From positions 1 through 5,963 of the forward strand of contig PXEI01000199.1 in the NCBI GenBank assembly GCA_003564775.1: DNA of 5,963 bases, read 5' to 3'. Numbering within the stretch: the stretch's first letter is position 1; the number at the start of each line of letters is the position of its first letter. Both the position numbers and the translations under genes were made by a program. This DNA is from Spirochaetaceae bacterium (GTDB taxonomy: Bacteria; Spirochaetota; Spirochaetia; DSM-27196; SLAA01). The notes under the pieces were generated by a model. That model saw nothing but the letters and a program-made list of their open reading frames with translations. It made no database searches and was not told the origin of the DNA. Below, piece after piece: positions 1 to 4,913 of the stretch.

Positions 1-294
1 CAACCCAATAGAGGTGTCCTCAACGGTCCGACCTGTTTCGGAAACCGGGCCGATCGTGAGCAGTGATCCGGAGTACGTGAAGATCAACGCACCATGAGCC
101 TCATCGCCGTCCATGAGCATGACCTCATTCATTCCGTTCTCGGTCATTCGCCGCTCAAACATGGCTTTTTTCTCCAGCCACCCTTCGGCAATTCGTTCCA
201 CCGACTCCTCGGTATCCGGCAAACCGGAGCTCGCCGTTATCTGTCTAATGTGTTCCCTAATCTTTTCAGGAACCTGATCAAGGTTTTCTCCCAC
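1..294 (-). CDS. Paralogue of the neighbouring HU-fusion protein, N-terminal part only (runs off left edge)
   Basis: An open frame on the minus strand starts at a GTG at 294 and continues for 98 codons to the window edge without a stop. AAGGAG lies 5 nt upstream of the GTG, a good ribosome binding site. The protein begins VGENLDQVPEKIREHIRQIT and aligns along its visible length with the product of the divergent gene starting at 371: both have D-Q-[L/V]-P-[D/E]-[K/R]-I-[K/R]-x-H near the start, an aromatic/K segment (GWLEKK versus NWFQKT), then GAL-x-x-TYSGSL-x-x-x-GP (residues 68-83 here) and a closing SI-[G/A]-L. I recognise no characterised family for this N-terminal domain. No signal peptide or membrane segment is visible, so it is probably cytoplasmic. 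Whether it also ends in an HU-like domain cannot be seen. The frame has no ATG near its start, so it is easily missed. A shadow frame on the plus strand (94-315) is not considered real. Confidence 0.85.
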   Translation of the reverse strand, partial: MGENLDQVPEKIREHIRQITASSGLPDTEESVERIAEGWLEKKAMFERRMTENGMNEVMLMDGDEAHGALIFTYSGSLLTIGPVSETGRTVEDTSIGL

Positions 295-370
295 GGTGAC
301 TCCTTTAGAATGTGATATAGTAATAGCATTGCACGGTTTGTGTGTGAATTCCAGTTCTAAGGAGCATATT
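295..370. promoter_or_regulatory. Divergent intergenic region with candidate promoters for both HU-fusion paralogues
   Basis: This 76-bp gap must serve both flanking genes. On the minus strand, TTCACA (348-343) and TATTAC (325-320) are separated by 17 bp and match the sigma-70 consensus at 5/6 and 4/6 positions; transcription would begin near 313, giving a leader of about 20 nt. On the plus strand, an extended -10 element TGATATAGT (313-321) has no good -35 box; it would give a leader of about 40 nt to the GTG at 371. The two candidate promoters overlap, so use of one could interfere with the other. Promoter calls are by eye only. Confidence 0.35.
300..364. repeat. Inverted repeat formed by the two ribosome-binding regions
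   Basis: TTCTAAAGGAG on the minus strand (310-300) and TTCTAAGGAG on the plus strand (355-364) are the same sequence apart from one extra A. Each contains the Shine-Dalgarno of its own gene, with GTG following 5-6 nt later. The arms are separated by 44 bp (311-354). This fits an inverted duplication of gene plus leader, since the encoded N-termini are also paralogous; alternatively it may be a shared operator. Confidence 0.6.
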
Positions 371-1285
371 GTGGAACAGTTTGACCAACTGCCAGACAGA
401 ATAAAGCGGCACCTTGAGTCTGTGGCTCAACAAACGGATATCGGCTCGGCCGCGGAAGCCCTTCCAGCGGTAGTAGGGAACTGGTTTCAGAAGACCCAGC
501 TGTTTCATGAACAGATTCAGTCATTGCACATGACTCACGAGGATACGTTCGCACACACGGACTCCCGAGGTGCTTTGCTACTGACCTATTCCGGGTCGCT
601 CATAGTCTTGGGCCCAGCCGCATCCGGTACGTCCTTGGCCAGCGAAGGTGAGTCTCCAGAACGTAGTTTTGAGTACGCAAGCATTGCGCTGCGCACCGAC
701 GTCCCCGAGTTAAGCTCCGCAGCCTCTGTCCAGCTCACAGGCGACCTTCATGTAGACAGCGTGGCCGGTTTTTCAGGCGCGCCGATCAAACAGAGTTCGG
801 AGATACTGTTCATTGCTTCGTTCTCGGAGGAGCTCAAGGCCGCGGAGCAGAGCGAACGCCTGCGACAAGCCTCAATCTTCCTGACCAACAGCTTTGTCCA
901 TGCCAACCGCACGCTTACGGCAGTTCCTGAGGAGGCTCCCGACCGTTTCACGCTCAGGTCAATTGTGCAGTATGTAGCCGCGCGCAACGGAACCACCCAG
1001 ACTCAGACAAAATCGATAATCGACGACTACCTGATGACTATTGAGACCGGGCTCATGCTTGGCGAGCGTGTATCACTTGGTCAGTTGGGGACGGTTGAAC
1101 TCCATATTCGACCCGCACAGAAAGCTCGGGTAGGACGCAACCCCGCGACTGGAGAGGAACTCCTCATTCCAGCCAAGCCTGAGCAACCAGTACCCAGATT
1201 TAAGGCCGCAGCTCGGCTACGAGAACGGTCCTCAGTAGTCCCGGTAGAACGGATTCGACCGGAAACCGAGGATTCTCAGAGTTAA
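371..1285 (+). CDS. HU/IHF-like DNA-binding domain fused to a large unknown N-terminal domain (304 aa)
   Basis: The GTG at 371 is chosen because AAGGAG (359-364) lies 6 nt upstream and because homology with the divergent paralogue starts exactly here; an in-frame GTG at 296 has no such support. Residues 1-150 form an unrecognised domain with the TYSGSL motif at 72-77. Residues 150-190 look helical (EELKAAEQSERLRQ). Residues 192-287 match the HU/IHF fold: a helical half (FTLRSIVQYVAARNG, then SIIDDYLMTIETGL), the turn GERVSLGQLGTVEL (231-244), and the arm GRNPATGEE (255-263) with the Arg-Asn-Pro whose proline intercalates into DNA in HU and IHF, ending IPA...PRFKAAARLRE. The stretch between GTV and RNP is about three residues longer than in E. 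coli HU. Residues 288-304 are a charged tail. HU is normally about 90 aa, so this is a fusion of three times that length. DNA binding is a family inference; the biological role is unknown. Its stop overlaps the stop of the convergent gene. Confidence 0.88.
   Translation: MEQFDQLPDRIKRHLESVAQQTDIGSAAEALPAVVGNWFQKTQLFHEQIQSLHMTHEDTFAHTDSRGALLLTYSGSLIVLGPAASGTSLASEGESPERSFEYASIALRTDVPELSSAASVQLTGDLHVDSVAGFSGAPIKQSSEILFIASFSEELKAAEQSERLRQASIFLTNSFVHANRTLTAVPEEAPDRFTLRSIVQYVAARNGTTQTQTKSIIDDYLMTIETGLMLGERVSLGQLGTVELHIRPAQKARVGRNPATGEELLIPAKPEQPVPRFKAAARLRERSSVVPVERIRPETEDSQS
1282..1285. other. Shared TTAA: overlapping stop codons of convergent genes
   Basis: The plus-strand HU-fusion gene ends with TAA at 1283-1285 and the minus-strand Crp-type gene ends with TAA at 1284-1282, so both stops lie in the palindrome GTTAAC (1281-1286). 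There is no intergenic space and no room for a conventional hairpin terminator between them, so each transcript must read at least some way into the other gene. Confidence 0.95.
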
Positions 1286-1920
1286 CGCTTGCGTCGTGAG
1301 TTCACGAAACGCGCGAAGTCGTTGATGTTGCGAACAACTATGCGGTCTTGATAGATCTCTACCCGTCGCTGGCTCACAAAGTGCTGTAACACCTCGCGAC
1401 TCTTTTCCGGCGATATGCCAGCCCAGTGCCCAATGTCGTCGGGCGTGGTGTAGAACACTCGTTGACCGGTGCCTACATCTTTGGAAGGTTGCGACTCGTC
1501 TATCATCAAAAACACATCCGCTACCTTCGCGTGTACATCGTCCAAGGTCAGAATCATAAAACGACGACGTTGGTCATAGATGCGCTTGGTAAACAGCTTG
1601 AGAAGCTTAAGCGCAATTTGGGGATTGCCGCGCATAAGCACCTCAAAGTTCGCGCGGTTGAACTCTAGAACCTTTACATCATCTAAGGCAACTGCGTTTG
1701 CGGAGCGGGGTGCTTCCTCAAGAATAGCCATCTCCCCAAAGATCTCGCCAGGTTGAAGAATATCAATGGTTTTCTCAATGTCACCCATGATCTTGGAGAT
1801 CTGCACTCGGCCCTTTTGTATGAGATAAAACGCGTCGCCCGGTTCGTACTCACAGAAAAGCAGGTCGCCTTTCTGAAAATGGACCGCAAAGCGTTCAAAG
1901 GCCGCAAGATTCATGTCCAT
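1282..1920 (-). CDS. Crp/Fnr-type cyclic-nucleotide-binding transcriptional regulator (212 aa)
   Basis: The N-terminal cyclic-nucleotide-binding beta-roll runs from about residue 8 to 95 (PGDAFYLIQKGRVQIS at 27-42). Its phosphate-binding cassette is FGEMAILEEAPRSANA (61-76): it keeps Glu63, which contacts the ribose in CRP, and Arg72-Ser73, which contact the cyclic phosphate. A long dimerisation helix follows (about 99-140). The C-terminal winged helix-turn-helix is at about 158-197 (PDDIGHWAGISPEKSREVL at 160-178). Length is typical of the Crp family. ATG 1920 is preferred over ATG 1914 because GGAGG (1936-1932) lies 11 nt upstream of the first and 17 nt from the second. The gene follows the TPR-CNB gene after 3 nt, so the two are almost certainly co-transcribed and probably translationally coupled. 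It is likely cytoplasmic and a DNA-binding regulator responsive to cAMP or a related nucleotide; ligand and targets cannot be told from sequence. The recognition helix is not obviously that of E. coli CRP. Confidence 0.88.
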   Translation of the reverse strand: MDMNLAAFERFAVHFQKGDLLFCEYEPGDAFYLIQKGRVQISKIMGDIEKTIDILQPGEIFGEMAILEEAPRSANAVALDDVKVLEFNRANFEVLMRGNPQIALKLLKLFTKRIYDQRRRFMILTLDDVHAKVADVFLMIDESQPSKDVGTGQRVFYTTPDDIGHWAGISPEKSREVLQHFVSQRRVEIYQDRIVVRNINDFARFVNSRRKR

Positions 1921-1923
1921 GTC

Positions 1924-2964
1924 TTAATTGCCCTCCAGCGCCCGCACGGCCTTGTTTACCTTTCGTCGCAGGCCTTCGTCAACGTCCTCCATCGAGAGGA
2001 TCTTTTTGAAGAAGGATGCTGCGCGGGCCGTGTCACCAGACTCTTGATACGCACGCCCCAGATAAAACAGGGCTTCGGTAAGATCCGGCAGCTTAGGAAA
2101 CTTCTGGATAAGACCGGTATAGTGCTTAATCACCGCATCATAACGCTCAAGCCCAAACAGACAACGCCCAATCTCAAACGTTGACTTAAGCACATACTCT
2201 TCATCACCACCCGACGCAGCCACCTGCTTGAACTGCTCAAGCGCCTTGGCAAACTCCTCGCGGCTAAAACTTGAGACGGCTTCGTAGTATGCCTTGGCCG
2301 AGTCCGAAAGGTTCTGCCCGCCGCCTCCGGATGCAGCACCGCCAGCGTTGCGTCCACCGTCGGTCTCACCATTCCCATGAGACCCACCTTGGAACCCTGG
2401 GGCAGCTGGCCCCTTTCCGGAACCGTACTTCTGGGCAAACTGCTCAGCGGTCTCGGCATGGCGAGAGGCCTCTGCCTGGTGCCGCCCCGATGGGTAATAG
2501 GTCAGGTATTTATTGAAGGCGTACACCGCCTGTGCATACTGCTTTTTGCGCATGTAGTACTCGCCGATGCGGAACAGCCCATCCTCGGGACTACTCTGGG
2601 CGCCTCCCTGCATAAGGCCGCTGACCTTGGTATGCAGCCTGCGCAGCTGATTTGAGAAGACCTTGAGCATTTTCATGACGATACGGGTGTTGCTGAGCGC
2701 CAACTGCTCAAACTCTGGGACTGAGAAGACAACAACTGCGGCGTCGGTCAGTACAACTGCATTCTCTTCGCGAGGGTACTTGCCCAAAGCTGACTTCACT
2801 CCAAAGAACTCACCGGTTTTTATCTGATCGTGAATTTCTTCACCGGTCTCTATGTCGTTGGAGTTCAAACTCACGGTACCGGACTGGAGGATGTAGATCC
2901 TATCTCCGACATCGCCCTGAAAATAAATGACGCTGTTGGCTTTGTAGGTGCTCGCCTTCGGCAC
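1924..2964 (-). CDS. Cyclic-nucleotide-binding-domain protein with TPR-like repeats (346 aa)
   Basis: A GTG start at 2964 is preceded by AGGAG (2976-2972) with 7 nt spacing, and homology to CNB domains starts immediately. Residues 5-110 form a cyclic-nucleotide-binding beta-roll (GDVGDRIYILQSGTVSL, 17-33). Its phosphate-binding cassette reads FFGVKSALGKYPREENAVV (53-71): the Gly and Arg65 remain, but the usual Glu is Val56 and the Ser/Thr after Arg is Glu66, so ligand binding is doubtful. Residues 125-178 carry a TPR-like hairpin (GEYYMRKKQYAQAVYAFNKYL, a YbgF/CpoB-like pattern with the usual A-x-x-x-F and YP ending). A Gly/Ser-rich low-complexity linker spans 181-217, followed by further TPR-like units at about 222-325 (AYYEAVSSFSREEFAKALEQ, then FEIGRCLFGLERYDAVIKHY, then LFYLGRAYQESGDTARAASF). 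No DNA-binding domain, signal peptide or membrane segment is seen. It is the first gene of the operon with the Crp-type regulator and is probably a protein-interaction scaffold or sensor. Confidence 0.87.
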   Translation of the reverse strand: MPKASTYKANSVIYFQGDVGDRIYILQSGTVSLNSNDIETGEEIHDQIKTGEFFGVKSALGKYPREENAVVLTDAAVVVFSVPEFEQLALSNTRIVMKMLKVFSNQLRRLHTKVSGLMQGGAQSSPEDGLFRIGEYYMRKKQYAQAVYAFNKYLTYYPSGRHQAEASRHAETAEQFAQKYGSGKGPAAPGFQGGSHGNGETDGGRNAGGAASGGGGQNLSDSAKAYYEAVSSFSREEFAKALEQFKQVAASGGDEEYVLKSTFEIGRCLFGLERYDAVIKHYTGLIQKFPKLPDLTEALFYLGRAYQESGDTARAASFFKKILSMEDVDEGLRRKVNKAVRALEGN

Positions 2965-3188
2965 TTTTGTGCTCCTCTTGCGCTGAACTCTAAACTACTG
3001 AGAAGCGAAAATCAAGCTAAAGAGACCCCGCCTCAGGTACAAGTATCGGCAGTCTATGGTTGAAACGGAACCAAAAGCGCGTGAATTCCGCCCGCGGACC
3101 TTCCACCTTGCCGTTTCGGAACAGTTCGGGGGCCGGACTCCGCAGGAGGCTTGACCGAGACGCGCCATACTCGGATGCTTAAGGTCAC
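2965..3188. promoter_or_regulatory. Divergent intergenic region between the CNB operon and the PHP gene
   Basis: This 224-bp stretch contains no convincing gene; the short frames in it are shadows. It must hold the promoter of the minus-strand CNB operon, but I see no strong -35/-10 pair on that strand (a weak GATACT near 3043-3048 lacks a matching -35). Toward the PHP gene, TTGACC (3151-3156) and GATGCT (3174-3179) are 17 bp apart, with a good -35 but poor -10. An imperfect operator-like inverted repeat, CCGAG (3155-3159) and CTCGG (3170-3174) with a 10-nt spacer, overlaps that candidate promoter. Confidence 0.4.
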
Positions 3189-4016
3189 ATGATCGATTTA
3201 CACACGCATTCAACCGCATCTGACGGGACACTTAGCCCCACCGAGCTCATACAGGAGGCGGCGCGTGCCGGGCTCCGCGCAATCGCGCTCACCGACCATG
3301 ACACCGTCGCTGGCGCGCAGGAAGCGGCCGCCGAGGCAGCCCAACACGGTTTGCTGTTCTTCCCTGGCGTTGAGCTTGATATTGGATACTCTCACGGTTC
3401 TTTTCATCTCCTCGGCCTCAATCTTAAGCCGGAGTCACCCGAACTTGCCAGTGCCCTCACGGTAATCAGGGAAAACCGTACGACCCGGAATCTGCAGATG
3501 GTCGCGGCGATACGTGAGGCAGGAATTGAGTGTTCATATGACGAACTTATTCAGATTGCCGGAGGAACAAATGTGGGGCGGCCACATTTCGCTAGGTACC
3601 TGGTTCGAAAGGGCGTGGTGCCAACCGAACAGAAGGCCTTCGAGCGATACATCGGCAATGGAAAGCGCTTCTTCAAGCGCAGGGAGAGTATTGCACTCTC
3701 GGAGGCATTGCGAGTTATACATCGGGGCGGCGGCAAAGCATATATTGCGCATCCGCTGTCGCTTCAGATGACCTTCACCAAGCTGGACACCAAGCTGGCC
3801 GAATGGAAGGAGCTTGGCCTTGATGGTATTGAGGCGTATCACTCGAACGCAACCCTTGAGGAGTGCCGCCGCCTGGAAAAGCTGGCAGATCGTCACGGAC
3901 TCTTGGTTTCCGCCGGAAGCGACTTTCACGGCTTTCACCGGCCGGACCGGCGTCTTGGGAGGACGGCACAGAATAGCGAGATCGAGGACAGGTTCATGGA
4001 AGGCCTGCTTAGCTGA
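3189..4016 (+). CDS. PHP-family metal-dependent phosphoesterase, YciV/TrpH (RNase AM)-like (275 aa)
   Basis: The protein opens with the PHP signature DLHTHSTASDGT (3-14) directly after the ATG, fixing the start. All the metal-ligand motifs of the YciV/TrpH branch are present in order: H5 and H7, D12, TDHD (35-38), Glu62 in GVELD, H73 in FHLLG, GRPHFAR (130-136), AHPL (187-190), the acidic/His pair in EAYHSN (215-220), and SDFHG (244-248). Length matches that subfamily. E. coli RNase AM (YciV/Rnm) of this family is a 5'-3' exonuclease that trims 5' ends of RNAs and degrades small oligonucleotides; that activity is inferred here from family and intact active site. The ribosome binding site is weak (AAGG 3181-3184, 4 nt from ATG). 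It is cytoplasmic, and it lies between two unrelated transcription units, 84 nt upstream of mlaE, so it looks like a single-gene unit although read-through into mla is possible. Alternatives within the PHP superfamily include nucleoside phosphatases. Confidence 0.9.
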   Translation: MIDLHTHSTASDGTLSPTELIQEAARAGLRAIALTDHDTVAGAQEAAAEAAQHGLLFFPGVELDIGYSHGSFHLLGLNLKPESPELASALTVIRENRTTRNLQMVAAIREAGIECSYDELIQIAGGTNVGRPHFARYLVRKGVVPTEQKAFERYIGNGKRFFKRRESIALSEALRVIHRGGGKAYIAHPLSLQMTFTKLDTKLAEWKELGLDGIEAYHSNATLEECRRLEKLADRHGLLVSAGSDFHGFHRPDRRLGRTAQNSEIEDRFMEGLLS

Positions 4017-4025
4017 GTATTGTTG

Positions 4026-4040
4026 AGCCAAAGACTGGCT
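4026..4040 (+). terminator. Weak possible terminator hairpin after the PHP gene
   Basis: AGCCA and TGGCT pair around a 5-nt loop (AAGAC) 10 nt after the PHP stop codon. The stem is only 5 bp and is followed by TTTACAGC rather than a solid T run, so termination, if any, would be inefficient. Confidence 0.2.
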
Positions 4041-4047
4041 TTACAGC

Positions 4048-4076
4048 TTGTTTTCGTTGGCAACGCCGAATAGAAT
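4048..4076 (+). promoter_or_regulatory. Candidate sigma-70-type promoter of the mla operon
   Basis: TTGTTT (4048-4053) and TAGAAT (4071-4076) are separated by exactly 17 bp. The -10 box matches consensus at 5 of 6 positions, the -35 box at 3 of 6. Transcription would start near 4083, just before the AAAGGAG at 4087-4093, giving a very short leader. The TAG in the -10 box is also the in-frame stop that bounds the mlaE frame upstream. Confidence 0.4.
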
Positions 4077-4086
4077 ACGTACAAGC

Positions 4087-4093
4087 AAAGGAG
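4087..4093 (+). promoter_or_regulatory. Strong Shine-Dalgarno deciding an apparent ATC start for mlaE
   Basis: AAAGGAG is a near-perfect match to the anti-Shine-Dalgarno. Seven nucleotides further is ATC (4101-4103) in the mlaE frame. No ATG, GTG, TTG or CTG occurs in that frame between the upstream stop (TAG 4071-4073) and TTG at 4176, while the TTG at 4094 lies directly on the SD and is in a frame that stops after 13 codons. Confidence 0.7.
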
Positions 4094-4100
4094 TTGCCTT

Positions 4101-4904
4101 ATCACGCTCCCGGTACAGAAAGCGGATATCCTTGAAAGACTCGGAGCAGCAACATTACGTCGCCTTGCTGCAGTCTTGTATGCACTCGGGTACTTCTTCG
4201 AAATCCTACGCGAAATTCCCGGCTTCTTCCTTCGACGCAGAAGTGGCCTGCGAGTACTCACTATGCAGATGCTCTTTACCGGGTTTGAAGCCCTGCCAGT
4301 AATTGGAGTTATTGCGCTTGGACTTGGCGGGATCATTGTTATTCAGGGTTTGTCTCTTTTGCCGCAGTTCGGTCAAGGGCAGCTCATTTACACCATCTTG
4401 GTTATTGTCATTACTCGCGAGCTTGGGCCCATTCTAGCCGCGTTTATTGTTTTCGCGCGTTCAGGAACCGCCATAACAACCGAGATCGGTAACATGGTCA
4501 TTAACCGGGAAATAGAAGCCTTCATCGCCACCGGCATTAATCCTATCTCGTATCTTGTGGTGCCGCGCTTCCTCGGTGTCACCCTGTCCATGATGTTACT
4601 CAACGTGTACTTCAATGTATTTGGACTGTTGGGCTCGTTCTTCATTGCACAGCTGTTTCAGCCCCTGCCGTTCAGCCAGTATGCAGCGGGTTTATTTGAG
4701 GCGATTTCCGCGGCTGATCTTGCCTCAACCATGCTCAAAAGCTTGATCTTTGGCGCACTGATCGCAACGGTATCCACGTTTTACGGCTTTCGCGTGGAGC
4801 GTTCATCCACCGAAATTCCGCAGAATGCTATTCGTTCAATCGGCGTCGGGTTTACACTGCTGATTGTGGCAAACGGCCTGTTAACCCTGGTATACTACCT
4901 CTAG
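4101..4904 (+). CDS. mlaE: MlaE-family ABC transporter permease (about 267 aa from an ATC start)
   Basis: MlaE is the inner-membrane permease of the MCE-type phospholipid transporter that moves lipids between the inner membrane and the outer membrane across the periplasm. The family core is clear: TRELGPILAAFIVFARSGTA (105-124), ITTEIGNM (125-132), VINREIEAF (133-141, the EQIDAL-like coupling motif), and GINPISYLVVPRFL (145-158). Hydrophobic segments lie at about 65-88, 95-119, 153-184, 211-228 and 245-266. The nearest ordinary start is TTG 4176, which would give 242 aa and cut off residues 1-25; the excluded stretch (ILERLGAATLRRLAAV, 10-25) looks like the amphipathic N-terminal helix of MlaE proteins, and 267 aa fits the family length (E. 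coli MlaE 260 aa). I therefore place the start at ATC 4101, 7 nt after a strong ribosome binding site. TTG 4176 remains the conservative alternative. It is the first gene of the mla operon. Confidence 0.88.
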   Translation: MTLPVQKADILERLGAATLRRLAAVLYALGYFFEILREIPGFFLRRRSGLRVLTMQMLFTGFEALPVIGVIALGLGGIIVIQGLSLLPQFGQGQLIYTILVIVITRELGPILAAFIVFARSGTAITTEIGNMVINREIEAFIATGINPISYLVVPRFLGVTLSMMLLNVYFNVFGLLGSFFIAQLFQPLPFSQYAAGLFEAISAADLASTMLKSLIFGALIATVSTFYGFRVERSSTEIPQNAIRSIGVGFTLLIVANGLLTLVYYL

Positions 4905-4913
4905 GTGAGTGGT

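Noticed and set aside
94..315. Plus-strand frame of 73 codons
   Set aside because: It is antisense to the minus-strand paralogue (1-294), which has a good SD and clear similarity to its neighbour; the plus-strand product has no recognisable features.
311..347. TGTGA half-sites at 311-315 and 343-347 as a CRP-type operator for the nearby regulator
   Set aside because: Both are in the same orientation and neither has a TCACA partner 6 bp away, so they do not form a CRP-like palindrome.
296..370. Upstream GTG 296 as start of the HU-fusion protein
   Set aside because: No SD before it, it would overlap the divergent gene's leader, and the extra residues have no counterpart in the paralogue; GTG 371 has SD and homology support.
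2130..2655. Several overlapping frames of 80-110 codons opposite the Gly-rich linker
   Set aside because: They are shadows of the GC-rich coding sequence of the CNB-TPR gene, with no SD or recognisable domain.
2995..3231. Minus-strand frame of 78 codons in the divergent intergenic region
   Set aside because: Arg/Cys-rich shadow composition, no SD, and it overlaps the well-supported start of the PHP gene.
4071..4178. Frameshift or broken 5' end of mlaE instead of an ATC start
   Set aside because: Neither other frame upstream gives a plausible MlaE N-terminus joined to an ATG, while the zero frame stays open with plausible residues right to the SD; a point sequence error at 4103 cannot be excluded.
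4048..4302. Plus-strand 84-codon frame before mlaE, as a separate small gene
   Set aside because: It overlaps the conserved N-terminal part of MlaE in another frame, lacks an SD and has shadow-like composition.
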